This document shows positions 12,601 to 20,339 of a DNA stretch of 64,000 bases, in pieces. The notes beneath the pieces were generated by a model. The model saw only the letters and a list, made by a program, of their open reading frames with translations. It did no database searches and was not told the origin of the DNA. Position numbers and translations under genes: made by a program. Origin of the DNA: Pseudomonas sp. B28(2017) (GTDB lineage: Bacteria; Pseudomonadota; Gammaproteobacteria; Pseudomonadales; Pseudomonadaceae); contig NZ_NEJH01000005.1 in assembly GCF_002113025.1 (NCBI RefSeq), positions 243,916 to 307,915 on the forward strand, given 5' to 3'. Every line of letters starts with the position of its first letter. Position 1 is the first letter of the stretch.

Positions 12601-15600
12601 AACGCCGCCAGCCTCGACAACAGCGGCGGCATCCTGTCCAGTGGCGCCGGCCAGACCCTGACCCTCAGCGGCCTGCTGAACAACAGCCAGAACGGCCTGA
12701 TCGATAGCGGTGCGGCCCTCGTCGTGCAAGCCATGACCCTCGGCAATGCGGCGGGTGTGATCAACGCGCAACAGAGCCTGAGCTTCACCGGTACCCACCT
12801 GGACAACACGGCCGGTAGCCTGGTTGGCAATGGTGCGGTCAGCCTCGACTTGCTCGGCGTCCTGACCAACACCAGCGGCAAACTCGCCAGTGCCGGCCCG
12901 CTACTGATTCAAGGTGCGAGCCAGATCAACAACCAGGGTGGGCAACTGGCGAGCCAGTCTCTGCTGACCCTGCTCACCGGCGGCCTCGACAACAGCAATC
13001 GCGGCACCGTGGCCGCCAACGGTCAACTATTGCTCGCGGCAACGGGCGCCGTGCAGAACAACGCCGATGGCTTGATCTACAGCAAGAATGGTGGCGTGCA
13101 ACTGCAAGCCGCCAATCTGGCCAATAACCTCGGTGCACTGCAAGGCCAGGGTTCGCTGAGCCTCACTGTCGCCGGTGACATCGACAACCATAGCGGTCGC
13201 ATCATCGCCCAAGGCAGCGACCTGACCGTCATTGCCGGCAACCTCGACAACCGCGGCGGCGTGCTGGCCAGCCTGCAAGGCGCGTTCACCGCCCACCTCA
13301 CCGGCGTGCTGAAAAACGGCTACGACCCAAGCAACAACAACCAGGGCGGCGTCACCCAGGCCCAGCGCCTGGACCTGACCGCGCTGGCTGGTATCAACAA
13401 CTACGGCGGGCGTATCGCTGCGCAAGCCGGCGATACGATCGTCCATACCGCTGACTTCGACAACCGCAATGGCGGCCTTTACGCCCGGGGTCGAGTCAGT
13501 GTCACTGGTAACAACTTCGACAACAGCGGCAGCAATGACGGCCAGATCGCCGGCAGCCAGATCGACCTGACCCTGAGCGGTGCTCTGAACAACCGCCTGG
13601 GCATCATCGAAAGCGACAGTACCCTGGCGATCACCGCCGCGAGTATCGACAACCAGACGGGTCAACTACGTGCCCTCGGCACCGGTGGCGCTACCCAATT
13701 CAACATCGGTAGCCTGTTCGATAACCGTTATGGCACTGTCGAAAGCGCCAACAGCGACCTGACCCTTGCTGCCGGCAACTTCCTTAACACCGGCGGCACC
13801 CTGTTGCATGTCGGCACCGGCACTTTTGGCCTGTCCATGGCCAATGTCGTCAACGCCGGCGGCAGCATCGTCACCCGTGGCGGCCTGACTCTAAACGCGG
13901 ACACCTGGACCAACAGCAGCGTCATTCAGGCCGGGCGCCTGAACGTCAACGTCAACAACTTCAGCCAAACCGCCGGCGGCCAACTCCTGGCCTCCGACAG
14001 TTTCACTGGGAGCGGGGGCAATTGGTACAACGATGGGGTTATAGCCAGTGACGGCAGTCTGTACCTGGGCTTGGCCGGCAGCTACACCGGCAATGGCCGG
14101 GCAAGTAGCCTCGGTGCCTTGACGCTGAACGCCGGGCAGCTCTACTTGCCCGCAACTGCCAGGATCGCCGGCGGCGGGGCGACCCACCTCAATGTAAGCG
14201 GACAACTGACCAACCTGGGCCAACTGACTTCAGCGGCCGGGCTAACCGTCAACGCGGGGGCGGTGAGCAACTACGGCACCTTGGGCAGCACCGGCGACCT
14301 AAACCTGACCACCTCGACATTACTCAATGAGCATGGGCTGATCTTCGCCGGGGGCAACCTGGTGTTGGCGGTCAACAGCTTCACCAACCATCTGGCCGAT
14401 GTCTACGGCCTGGGTGACGTGCGCATCGGCGGTGATGGCGGCGCGGCGCGGGCGGCCAGCGTGTACAACATAGCCGGCAGCCTGGAAAGCGTTGGTGACT
14501 TCAGCCTCAAGGCTGCCGTGTTCGAGAACCGCACCGACGGCGATACGGCGTCCGCCAATCGTTCACTGGTCTCGGGTTTTATTGCCAATATCTGTAATGA
14601 CTGCCAAGGGGACGATTGGATCGTTACCCTGGCAGCGCATGAACTGTTCGAGAGCAGCGACAGTGATACCAGTGCGGCGGCCACCCTGTCGGCGGGGCGG
14701 AATTTTGACTTCCAAGGCGGCAGTTTCCTCAACAGCAAAAGTAGCGTGAGTGCCGGCGGCGATATCACGATTCAGGCCGATAGCCTGCAAAACATTGGCT
14801 CCGTGGCCGGGACGATGGAGCGGATCCGCACCTACCAAATCAGCCTGAAAGACAGTGCGATGAATCGCTTCTTCGCCGAGGTGGTCACCCCCTACAACCA
14901 AACTAACAACCCCATCTTCCCGCTTGTGTATTACCTGGATACCAACGGGAACATTCGCACGGCGACCGCCAAATCGTATCTGGGGCGCGAACCCGGGCAT
15001 GACGGTGGCAGCTATGAGTTCGTCAAACTGACCGACACCGTAACCGGTCTGGTGATCAATAATCGATGGGGTTACGGTTTTCCTCTGCCGGGCCTGAGCT
15101 ACGGTTTTGAAGGCCAGATCACCTCCCAGTACGACCCCAGCCATCTGGTCGAGCTGCCCAGCCGGTTAAGCCAGCTCACGCCGATTACCGACATCGAAGT
15201 TGCCACCGACAACACCGGCGCTGCCAGCACCGGCACCGTGCGTAACGCGGTGATTCAGGCCGGTGGAAAAGTCGCGATTACGGCCACGCAGGACCTGGTC
15301 AACAGCGTGATTCACGAGGATTACGCCTACGCTGGCAGCGCCAGCAAGGTGCAGGACACCCAAACGAGCGCCGGCCCGCGAGTGCAGGTCAGGATCAATG
15401 CGCAACTGCCACCGGACCTCGCCCAACAACAGGTCAATCCGTTGGCCCTACCAGGCTTCAGCCTGCCAACCGGCCAGAACGGCCTGTTCCGCCTGAGCGG
15501 GCAGGGCGGCAACAGTGCCCAGGCCACTTCGGCTAACGCTGCGCCACAAAGCTGGACATTTGGTGGCGTCAGTGTCGCCTTGGCTCAACGCGACCAGACC

Positions 15601-18600
15601 GTGCCGGTTGCTCAAGTGCGCGATATCCAGCTGAGCGATATCACGCAGACCTCGGCCGCCAGCCGTCAGGTGGTCGCGGACGCCCGTCAAGGCGCCGGCG
15701 TTATCAGCAATGCATCGTCGATCAATGTCACGGCGCCGAGCGATGGCGGTGCCGGCAGCGTCGTCGTGCCGGGGCGCAGCGCCGATGCGCCCGCTGCTAC
15801 TGCCGTCAGCGATATAACCGGCGCGAACCTGTCCAGTCAGCCCGGTGTCGTCGCTCCGCTGCCAGGTCAGCCCGGTGTCGTCGTTCCGCTACCAGGTCAG
15901 CCCGGCGTAGTCGCTCCGGTGCCAGGTCAGCCCGGTGTCGTCGCTCCGCAGCCAGGTCGGCCCGGTGTTGTCACTCCGCTACCAGGTCAGCCCGGTGTCG
16001 TCGCTCCGTTGCCAGGTCGGCCCGGTGTCGTCGCTCCGCCGCCAGGTCAGCCCGGTGTCGTCGCTCCGCTGCCAGGTCAACCCGCCGCCGTAGCTCCGCT
16101 GTCCGGCCAAACATCGCCGGCCATTGCGCAAATCACCCCGGCAGCCAGCCAGACCGTCGCCCGGGTGCAAGGCCTGCCGAGCAGCAGCGGTCAGTCCAAA
16201 CCGCACAAATACCTGATCGAAACCAACCCGGTCCTCACCGACCTCAAGCAGTTCATGAGCTCGGACTACCTGCTGGGCAACCTCGGCTACGACCCTGACG
16301 ACAGCGCCAAGCGCCTCGGCGATGGTCTTTATGAACAACGCCTGATTCAGCAAGCGGTGGTCGCCCGTACCGGTCAACGCTTTCTCGATGGCCTGACCTC
16401 GGACGAGGCCATGTTCAAGTACCTCATGAACAACGCCATCGCCAGCAAACAGGAACTCAACCTGTCGCTGGGCGTATCCCTCAGCGCCGAACAGGTCGCA
16501 GCACTCACCCACGACATCGTCTGGATGGAAACCATGCAGGTCAATGGCGAGGACGTGCTGGTGCCGGTGCTGTACCTGGCCAACGCCAACAATCGCCTGG
16601 CACCCAACGGGGCACTGATCCAGGGCCGCGACGTGACCCTGATCGCCGGGCACGACCTGAACAACGCCGGTACTCTGCGCGCCAGCAACAACCTGGCTGC
16701 CATGGCCGGCAATGACCTGGTCAACAGCGGCCTGGTCGAAGCCGGCAATCGCCTCGACCTGCTGGCGGGAAACAACCTCATCAACAAAGCCGGCGGCATC
16801 ATTGCCGGGCGAGATGTCAGCCTGACCAGTATCCGTGGTGATGTGCTGAACGAACGCACGGTCACCGGCTATGACACCCGCACGGGCAACAGCAGTTTGC
16901 ACCGCGATTTTGTCGACAACGCTGCGCGCATCGAAGCGGCCAATGACCTGACCATTCAGGCTGGGCGCGATGTAAACAACGTCGGCAGCGTCCTGCAAAG
17001 CGGCCGTGACCTCAGCATCAGCGCCGGCCGCGACGTCAGCATCACCTCCGCCGCACAGGTGAGCAGCAACACCCTCGGCACCACCTACCGCGACCAGAGC
17101 ATCAGCCAAAACGGCTCCAGCCTCGACGCCGGGCGCGACCTGTCGATCAATGCCGGGCGCGACCTCACGGCCATCGCCAGCCAGCTCGACGCCAAGCGCA
17201 ACATCGCCCTGGCCGCCACGGACAACCTCACTTTGGCCTCGGCAGCGGACGAGGCGCATAGCTACAGCAAAAGCAAAAAAGTCACGACGCAGGAAGATCA
17301 CGTCAGCCAGGTCGGCACCAGCCTCACCGCCGGCGGCAACGTCGCCCTGAGCGCCGGCCAGGACCTGAGCCTGCTCTCCAGCCGGGTCAGCGCCGGTGAT
17401 GAAGCCTACCTGGTGGCCGGCGGCAATCTTGAGTTGCTGGCTGCACAGGACAGCGACTATTCGCTGTATGACATGAAGAAGAAGGGCAGCTTCGGCAGCA
17501 AAAAGACCCAGCGCGACGAAGTCACCGATGTGAAAAACATCGGCAGTGAAATCAAGACCGGTGGCGATCTGAGTTTGGTCAGTGGTGGCGATCAGCGCTA
17601 CCAGGGCGCCAAGCTCAACAGTGGCAACGACCTGACCCTCGACAGCGGCGGCAGCATCACCTTCGAAGCGGTCAAGGACCTGCACCAGGAGAGCCACGAG
17701 AAGAGCAGCAGCAACCTGGCGTGGACCAGCGCCAAGGGCAAGGGCAACACCGACGAAACCGTGCGCCAAAGCCAACTGGTGGCACAGGGCGAGCTGGCGA
17801 TGAGGGCCGCTGGAAAAATCACGATCGACATAAAACAGATTGATCAGAAAACCGTTAGTGAAACCATCGATGCAATGGTGAAAGCTGAGCCCGAACTAGC
17901 GTGGATAAAACAGGCGGAAGCCAACGGTCAGGTCGATTGGAGGCTGGTCAAGGAAATCCATGACAGCTGGAAGTATGACAACTCCGGACTCGGGGCTGCA
18001 TCTGCGTTAGTCATTGCCATTGTCGCCAGCATGTTTCTCGGTCCTATGATGGGAGCCGTGGCCACCAACTTCACCGTGGGTACCGTGAATAGCGGTGGCG
18101 ATTTGGGAGCTGGCCTGAAAGCTACCGTCAGCAAAGATGCAATCAAGGGTTATGCCACGCAATTTGCTACCGGCTATGCATTGAATGGTCTCGATGGGAT
18201 GGTGAGTGGCTGGAGTACCGATGGCGCGCTCATCCTGAAAGCGGACGGGATCATGAATCCCGGCTATTCGGCAAACATGCTGGATTGGAACACCGTCAGT
18301 CAGAACGTCCTGCGTAGCACGGCACATGCACTGGTTGCAGGCTCTATCAACACAGCCATCAATGGAGGCAGTTTAAAAGACAATCTGGGTTCCTCCCTGG
18401 TCTCTGAAGGGCTGGATCTTGCCGCTGCCTTTGGCAATAAACAGGTTGGAGACCTCGCGGATCATTTGAACGTCGATCCAGGGTCGGCACAGAAAATACT
18501 GATGCATGCAATCTTGGGAGGTGCACTTTCGGCGGCAAGGGGGGGCGACTTCAAGACCGGAGCCTTGGCGGGGGCGGCAGCGGAGGGCCTGAGTGCGATT

Positions 18601-19482
18601 ACAACCGAGGCCTTAGGTAACTATCTGGATTCGCGTTTTGCCACCGATGATCAATTCAAGGTGGGCACCGCTCAGATTATCGGAGTTCTGGCTGGCGCCA
18701 TGGGTGGTGGCGATCCAGAGATTGCAAGCTGGGTAGCGGGTAATGCCGAGCGTTACAATCAGCAAGTGCACAGAGAGGCAGCAGCCCGTTTGGAGAAAGG
18801 CTTCGCTACTCTGCATGAGCAAAACCAGTTTGTGGATCTGCAGCCACAGGATGTACTGGCAGACCTGCAGAAAATTGCCGATGGTGAAAAAGACCCTGCG
18901 AAGCTGAACCCTCGAACTGTTGAATTTCTGAATCAATTCTCTCCTGGGGATCTTCGTGAAATTTTCTTTGAGCCGACTCTGACGGAGCAAATTGTCGGGC
19001 TGGGTATTGACCTGTTTTTCCCCACGCCAACCGGGAAGGGTAAAGCGGCGGTGGCAATCTCTGGCCCGGTAGGCAAAGAGATTCTGGAGGCCTTGGAGAA
19101 AAAGTTCGGTGCGGCGTTGGCGGAGGGAGGTGCAAAAGGTAGCTCGTTGGCAGGGAAAACCATTGATGATTTGTCGAGCGCGGGAAAAATGTTGGACCCC
19201 GCAGATAAATCAGGTCAGCTTTCGCTGGCTGGTCGAGCGCTCCAGAAGCATGGCAGCCGAGAAGGTAGTGCATTCCCTAGCGTTAAAGGCAGTCCTTCCG
19301 AAATCAATGCTCAAGGTCAAAAAATAGCTGATGAAATTCTGAGTAATCCCGCGTCATCCGTAACCTACAAAGATACCGGGAGATTTGGGAAAGTAATGGA
19401 TGTAGTTGCTCCCGATGGAAGGGGGCTACGCTATGATGCTAGTGGGAAATTTATTGGCCTGTTGGAGCCGCCGAAGCCATGA
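3685..19482 (+). CDS. Giant TpsA / CdiA-like hemagglutinin-repeat exoprotein with C-terminal toxin
   Basis: A 5265-residue exoprotein. Residues 1-47 are an extended signal peptide ending PMWAQA. The TPS secretion domain follows, with NPNF near 116, NPYGI near 156 and the CNGCG cysteine pair near 162. Residues about 320-3600 are filamentous-hemagglutinin beta-helix repeats of the LDNxxG / LNNQGG type, including a block of 621-bp duplications. Residues about 4052-4141 are nine Pro/Gly-rich 10-mers. From about 4166 comes the conserved pretoxin scaffold found again three times downstream, then a hydrophobic DUF637-like region at about 4750-4970. The motif GAKG near 5149 marks the change to a variable toxin tip of about 117 residues (contains GRALQKHG and PDGRGLRYD). 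I do not recognise the toxin family; it could be a small RNase. The stop overlaps the immunity ATG (ATGA). By analogy with CdiA it should be a contact-delivered inter-bacterial toxin. Confidence 0.93.
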   Translation: MDARQYAFLCRQPSAAVKSREHFWGMPKRGLAFLLANVMFWQPMWAQADGIVVATPGTSLGQAGNGVPIVNIATPNGTGLSHNQFHDYNVGTQGVILNNATARTQSTQLGGIIVGNPNFNGVAAQTILNEVNGGSPSQLNGYTEVAGQSARVIVANPYGISCNGCGFINTPRVTLTTGKPVLDNGRVDRYQVDQGSVSIDGAGLNANNVDSFEIITRSAKINAEIQAKNLTIVAGRNDVNAQTLGATVRADDGSAKPQLAIDSSALGGMYAGAIKLVGSEAGVGVKLAGNLAASGGDIQIDANGHLSLAQTAAAGAVNVTTASLDAQGPVYAGTSLAVTASGDLNTQQNLAARDRISLSSGGQLSNQAVIEAGVNADNSRNTSGDVSLAAQTLTNSGSVIASRALQATVAQTLFNQGGTLNGQGSTQISTSTLDNRQKGRVLSQGSLGVTANQVLNSQDGLITSTGNLNANVGYLDNSGGELSSLTVSTVQVGALDNVAGLIGAGQSLSITASGALNNQGGRVLAQQDLRVSAGALDNSQRGTLASQGTLGLNVAGMLNNQQGGSLTSTGALTTQIAGALLNQFGLINAGGNLQLSANSLDNRNAQLSSVGDLTLSASQADNSSGGQILANGDLALSLDRLNNQLKGVIAGQRDVRLSGGQLDNSGAGSLYAKRNLNLTLANQLNNAQGTLRGDGTLTLQAASLGNKGGSVSGVGGLTVTSSGAIANQGGALLTDAGLTLSSGSLDNSQQGRIAGNGVVLNTGAFSNQQDGSLTSTGALSLTAGQVDNSVAGRIASAMALTATVTGLDQHAGGQLFSNTDVTLDLSNGLLNNQGGLLTAPGQLLLKNLNTVANQGGEISSAKAFSLTAQSLDNTDGKLLSDQGLTVRINQALTNVRGLISAASVEAHAARLDNSNGNISSDADLSLQLAGALLNQGGALLTNAGLTLNSGSLDNSQQGRIAGNGVVLNTGAFSNQQGGSLTSTGALSLTAGQVDNSVAGRIASAMALTATVTGLDQHAGGQLFSNTDVTLDLSNGQLNNQGGLLTAPGQLLLKNLNTVANQGGEISSAKAFSLTAQSLDNTDGKLLSDQGLTLRINQALTNVRGLISAASVDVRAARLDNSNGSISSDVDLSLQLTGALLNQGGALLTNAGLTLNSGSLDNSQQGRIAGKGVLLNTGAFSNQQGGSLTSTGALTAQIAGALLNQFGLINAGGNLQLSANSLDNRNAQLSSVGDLTLSASQADNSSGGQILANGDLALSLDRLNNQLKGVIAGQRDVRLNAGQLDNSGAGSLYAKRNLNLTLANQLNNTQGTLRGDGTLTLQAASLGNNGGSVSGVGGLTVTSSGAIANQGGALLTNAGLTLNSGSLDNSQQGRIAGKGVTLNTGAFSNQQGGSLTSTGALTAQIAGALLNQFGLINAGGNLQLSANTLDNRNAQLSSVGDLTLSASQADNSSGQILANGDLSLSLDRLNNQLKGVIAGQRDVQLNAGQLDNSGAGSLYAKRNLNLTLANQLNNTQGTLRGDGTLTLQAASLGNKGGSVSGVGGLTVTSSGAIANQGGTLLTNAGLTLNSGSLDNSQQGRIAGKGVTLNTGAFSNQQGGSLTSTGALSLTAGQVDNSVAGRIASAMALTATVTGLDQHADGQLFSNTDVTLDLSNGQLNNQGGLLTAPGQLLLKNLNAVANQGGEISSAKAFSLTAQSLDNTDGKLLSDQGLTVRINQALTNVRGLISAASVDARAARLDNSNGSISSDADLSLQLAGALLNQGGELSSAGNTTLVAMSLGNGSGQVLADQRLSLMISGAVDNQAGTLGAGQGLSINAASLDNRQAGSLVTDGNLDLGLGGLLNNQSGGSVQAKGLMNLQSLNLDNRGGRISGNNLLNLRNGSSDNRGGVIRADKDLQLYIDQLDNRQQGLLSSKAGIGFTGQRLDNQGGLLSAVGLLQLQAGVVLNNAGRIASQSDLIANADTMTQQGGEMVAQGTLTLTGTTLDNSRGGLVGATKALKLNVGDIDNRSGEISSQVDVAIVGQQLNNSDGGKVLAGTALGLSVANLINQNKGLLFGDMLSLNGKSLSNAGGTLASQQGLAINLAGALDNSAGLLSSEGTLTVSTASLNNSAGSLSAANALTVTTTGVLSNQGGSITTDAGLTLNSASLDNRNGGVLSGKGATRVSTGAFDNSHGGRLTSANTLDLSAAQVINQDTGRIASAMALTATVTGLDQQGGELFSNTALSLDLNHGQLNNQGGLINAPGALLLKNLNGVANNNGEISSAQAFTVDAQTLDNSGGKLLSYQALTLRLAQAMSNINGIISAAALNAHSASLDNSSGLISSRNGLSLAVDNSFTNHNGTLIADGNLLLSAATTDNSLGQIAGKQDVTASIGSLQQQGGQMIAQGNLSLTGDRLDNRLNGFVGATGTLDIKVGNVDNRGGELSTKGNLTLVGQQLDNSDNGQVLAQNTLLLTVDQIINRNKGLLFGKTGLSVTGTGLDNTGGSLLSQQSIDVDLGATLDNSLGLFSSEGSLGARVGNLVNTAGSFSSAGSLSVSSTGAISNQGGQLVTDANLNLHSASLDNRQQGRISGKGPVSIQTGAFDNSQSGRVSSASRLDVTAAQLTNQAGGSIGSSDALTVSVTGLDQQNGTLFSNSALTLDLNNGQLNNQGGLINAPLLQLNNLNGVANQSGEISSAQAFTLASQNFDNSGGKLLSNQGLTLRITQALSNINGMIAATSLDAGAGTLDNSGGLLTSRGNLALNVNGLLTNQNNGLINAVQALNLNSAGLNNRGGQLLGGTALTVNAANLDNTANGLINSQGGLSLTANSLDSSNGGEVSAKSDIDLTLGALSQNGGRLLGSAGITLNLSGGDLSNRNGLITAHGPLNINHLRDLNNQGGEVSSSQSVALGGRTIDNNGGKLISSNLLSLNATGSLLNQNGLISGWQGLTVTGASLDNRNNGTLSSRNGNLGVNLSGGLLNSGAGALVSQSALTVNAASLDNSGGILSSGAGQTLTLSGLLNNSQNGLIDSGAALVVQAMTLGNAAGVINAQQSLSFTGTHLDNTAGSLVGNGAVSLDLLGVLTNTSGKLASAGPLLIQGASQINNQGGQLASQSLLTLLTGGLDNSNRGTVAANGQLLLAATGAVQNNADGLIYSKNGGVQLQAANLANNLGALQGQGSLSLTVAGDIDNHSGRIIAQGSDLTVIAGNLDNRGGVLASLQGAFTAHLTGVLKNGYDPSNNNQGGVTQAQRLDLTALAGINNYGGRIAAQAGDTIVHTADFDNRNGGLYARGRVSVTGNNFDNSGSNDGQIAGSQIDLTLSGALNNRLGIIESDSTLAITAASIDNQTGQLRALGTGGATQFNIGSLFDNRYGTVESANSDLTLAAGNFLNTGGTLLHVGTGTFGLSMANVVNAGGSIVTRGGLTLNADTWTNSSVIQAGRLNVNVNNFSQTAGGQLLASDSFTGSGGNWYNDGVIASDGSLYLGLAGSYTGNGRASSLGALTLNAGQLYLPATARIAGGGATHLNVSGQLTNLGQLTSAAGLTVNAGAVSNYGTLGSTGDLNLTTSTLLNEHGLIFAGGNLVLAVNSFTNHLADVYGLGDVRIGGDGGAARAASVYNIAGSLESVGDFSLKAAVFENRTDGDTASANRSLVSGFIANICNDCQGDDWIVTLAAHELFESSDSDTSAAATLSAGRNFDFQGGSFLNSKSSVSAGGDITIQADSLQNIGSVAGTMERIRTYQISLKDSAMNRFFAEVVTPYNQTNNPIFPLVYYLDTNGNIRTATAKSYLGREPGHDGGSYEFVKLTDTVTGLVINNRWGYGFPLPGLSYGFEGQITSQYDPSHLVELPSRLSQLTPITDIEVATDNTGAASTGTVRNAVIQAGGKVAITATQDLVNSVIHEDYAYAGSASKVQDTQTSAGPRVQVRINAQLPPDLAQQQVNPLALPGFSLPTGQNGLFRLSGQGGNSAQATSANAAPQSWTFGGVSVALAQRDQTVPVAQVRDIQLSDITQTSAASRQVVADARQGAGVISNASSINVTAPSDGGAGSVVVPGRSADAPAATAVSDITGANLSSQPGVVAPLPGQPGVVVPLPGQPGVVAPVPGQPGVVAPQPGRPGVVTPLPGQPGVVAPLPGRPGVVAPPPGQPGVVAPLPGQPAAVAPLSGQTSPAIAQITPAASQTVARVQGLPSSSGQSKPHKYLIETNPVLTDLKQFMSSDYLLGNLGYDPDDSAKRLGDGLYEQRLIQQAVVARTGQRFLDGLTSDEAMFKYLMNNAIASKQELNLSLGVSLSAEQVAALTHDIVWMETMQVNGEDVLVPVLYLANANNRLAPNGALIQGRDVTLIAGHDLNNAGTLRASNNLAAMAGNDLVNSGLVEAGNRLDLLAGNNLINKAGGIIAGRDVSLTSIRGDVLNERTVTGYDTRTGNSSLHRDFVDNAARIEAANDLTIQAGRDVNNVGSVLQSGRDLSISAGRDVSITSAAQVSSNTLGTTYRDQSISQNGSSLDAGRDLSINAGRDLTAIASQLDAKRNIALAATDNLTLASAADEAHSYSKSKKVTTQEDHVSQVGTSLTAGGNVALSAGQDLSLLSSRVSAGDEAYLVAGGNLELLAAQDSDYSLYDMKKKGSFGSKKTQRDEVTDVKNIGSEIKTGGDLSLVSGGDQRYQGAKLNSGNDLTLDSGGSITFEAVKDLHQESHEKSSSNLAWTSAKGKGNTDETVRQSQLVAQGELAMRAAGKITIDIKQIDQKTVSETIDAMVKAEPELAWIKQAEANGQVDWRLVKEIHDSWKYDNSGLGAASALVIAIVASMFLGPMMGAVATNFTVGTVNSGGDLGAGLKATVSKDAIKGYATQFATGYALNGLDGMVSGWSTDGALILKADGIMNPGYSANMLDWNTVSQNVLRSTAHALVAGSINTAINGGSLKDNLGSSLVSEGLDLAAAFGNKQVGDLADHLNVDPGSAQKILMHAILGGALSAARGGDFKTGALAGAAAEGLSAITTEALGNYLDSRFATDDQFKVGTAQIIGVLAGAMGGGDPEIASWVAGNAERYNQQVHREAAARLEKGFATLHEQNQFVDLQPQDVLADLQKIADGEKDPAKLNPRTVEFLNQFSPGDLREIFFEPTLTEQIVGLGIDLFFPTPTGKGKAAVAISGPVGKEILEALEKKFGAALAEGGAKGSSLAGKTIDDLSSAGKMLDPADKSGQLSLAGRALQKHGSREGSAFPSVKGSPSEINAQGQKIADEILSNPASSVTYKDTGRFGKVMDVVAPDGRGLRYDASGKFIGLLEPPKP
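5251..8972 (+). repeat. Six tandem ~621-bp repeats inside tpsA, two alternating types
   Basis: Period measured from the GGCGGCGCRCTG landmark: 5871, 6492, 7113, 7734, 8352, with the next equivalent at 8972, so units are 621, 621, 621, 618 and about 620 bp (207 residues). The middle of each unit is one of two versions: A (SLTAGQVDNSVAGR...) or B (TAQIAGALLNQFGL...), arranged B-A-A-B-B-A. Copies of the same type are almost identical at nucleotide level. The 618-bp unit lacks one Gly codon (SSGQ instead of SSGGQ). This is in-frame amplification and conversion of beta-helix coils. Confidence 0.85.
15838..16107 (+). repeat. Nine 30-bp repeats encoding QPGVVAPLPG-type decapeptides
   Basis: Exact 30-base period (repeat starts at 15838, 15868 and so on); eight well-conserved units and a ninth degenerate one (QPAAVAPLSG). 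They encode a Pro/Gly/Val linker between the TpsA stalk and the pretoxin scaffold. Two units of the same repeat reappear at 26698-26757 at the 5' edge of the third TpsA block, so the repeat has served as a recombination point. Confidence 0.9.
16330..16620 (+). repeat. Scaffold repeat copy 1 (in tpsA)
   Basis: Start of the pretoxin scaffold. By my line-by-line reading it matches 26983-27273 without a mismatch over about 291 bp, and its part 16436-16626 matches 21646-21836 without a mismatch over 191 bp. Nearly identical sequence continues further on with scattered differences (through about 17500, compared with the block at 34.1-34.9 kb). This is ample homology for recombination between the working gene and the silent blocks. 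Confidence 0.85.
19129..19139 (+). other. Toxin-junction motif GGTGCAAAAGG in tpsA (GAKG)
   Basis: Border between the tpsA scaffold and its variable toxin tip. The same 11-mer stands at the start of the toxin part in the blocks ending at 25004 and 31575 and at the head of several orphan fragments (33214, 33946, 37260; one-base variants at 19708 and 32096). Confidence 0.7.
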
Positions 19483-19694
19483 AACATTTATCCTCTTTGA
19501 TGAGTAGCCCTCCAGATCGAGAAAATTTGGTGTACGAAATTTGGTTGGGAACTGACCAGCTAGCTGAAATATCCCATGAGCCTGGAAGACCAGTTGAAAT
19601 CGAAATATACCCGCCTGCTGAGGGCGGGACATGGTTTTTTGAACTTGACGAGTTCTTGTCTCTGTTGAATCAGGCAACTAAGAACTTAAAATAG
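19479..19694 (+). CDS. Probable immunity protein for the TpsA toxin
   Basis: A 71-residue soluble acidic protein starting at an ATG that overlaps the tpsA stop as ATGA, so translation is probably coupled. It has the segment VEIEIYPPAEGGTWFFELDEFLSLL, with no signal peptide or membrane segment. Position directly after the toxin tip, small size and acidity match CdiI-type immunity proteins that bind the toxin in the cytoplasm. It is inferred from position; I do not recognise the family with certainty. Confidence 0.75.
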   Translation: MKHLSSLMSSPPDRENLVYEIWLGTDQLAEISHEPGRPVEIEIYPPAEGGTWFFELDEFLSLLNQATKNLK

Positions 19695-19707
19695 CTACAG
19701 TTAAGTT

Positions 19708-19830
19708 GCTGCAAAAGGTATACAGAAGGCTCCGGGTTTAGGAGAGATAGATGACTTCTTTGCATCACAATCGACTAACCTCAATAAAAGCTGGGCGCAA
19801 AATTTGGTGCAGGAAAAGGGGACAGATTTG
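19708..19830 (+). pseudogene. Orphan toxin fragment starting at GCTGCAAAAGG, cut by IS remnant
   Basis: In frame with the motif (AAKGIQKAPGLGEIDDFFAS...) there is a toxin-like stretch of about 38 codons. It runs into GGGGACAGATTT and the transposase remnant at about 19815-19830. No start codon and no cognate immunity gene remain. It begins 13 bases after the immunity stop, and the motif corresponds to the tpsA toxin border, so this is best read as a headless toxin module destroyed by insertion. Confidence 0.55.
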
Positions 19831-20170
19831 AATGGCACTTACTTAACATGTTTAGCGTGTCCGTTTTTCCTGACATCCGCCCTTGCTGACCGACGTGATT
19901 TAGTCAGCAAGGGGTAGGCTTGAGGTCTTCGTTTTATGGCTCGCGGTTCGATACGACCAGGTCGGTTTCCAACGCGCCTTTGAGCGATCAGCGTCAATAA
20001 ATTTGACAGGTCATTCTCTTCTTCAGGGTTGCCATATTGTCGCAGCGCCAGCCATAGCTGAAGGCTGTGTTTGAAGCTCAGTTCGCGAGGTAAGCAGTCA
20101 GCTAATAGAGCCGCTTGCGCCATCAGCATTCGGATTAGATTGTGTGCCAACAGATAGACCCATTCACTAC
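19828..20170 (-). pseudogene. IS4-family transposase, C-terminal remnant
   Basis: The minus-strand frame encodes LIRMLMAQAALLA, LSFKHSLQLW, QRRVGNRPGRIEPRAIKRR and SARADVRKNGHAKHVK, typical of the C-terminal end of Pseudomonas IS4-type DDE transposases. The catalytic DDE part is missing; the frame fuses into unrelated sequence near 20165. The edge at 19831 (AATGGCACTTACTTAA) may be the terminal inverted repeat. The element is therefore a one-ended, dead remnant. Confidence 0.7.
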
Positions 20171-20339
20171 TAGGTACTGCTGTGGGGACCACCGTAGGAT
20201 TTAAAGGCGGACCGATTATATCTGAACAGCTAAAACTGCTAGTGGGTGATACGGCTGCTGGAGTTTTCAGAAATATGGCAGGAGCGGGTATATCAGAGGT
20301 AATAGGGGGTAAAGTGAAGTCGGTAGGTGATAATCAATG
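20166..20339 (+). pseudogene. Headless toxin tail upstream of membrane immunity gene
   Basis: An open frame (LLGTAVGTTVGFKGG, then SEQLKLLVGDTAAGV, ending KSVGDNQ) starts at the transposase remnant border and ends in a TGA that overlaps the next ATG (ATGA). No start codon. The Gly/Ala-rich amphipathic sequence and a following membrane-type immunity protein suggest the tail of a membrane-acting (pore or ionophore) toxin; that is inference. Confidence 0.5.

Noticed and set aside
15838..16107. Regular 30-bp repeats considered as a CRISPR array
   Set aside because: The repeats are contiguous without spacers, coding and in frame, giving Pro/Gly decapeptides.
2920..17775. Very long minus-strand open frames opposite tpsB/tpsA (for example 860 codons at 2920-5502, 562 at 8068-9756, 567 at 11095-12798, 598 at 15979-17775)
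   Set aside because: They mirror the GC-rich repeat coding of tpsB/tpsA; their peptides are low-complexity Ala/Val/Gln/Gly without domains, and they repeat in step with the plus-strand repeats.
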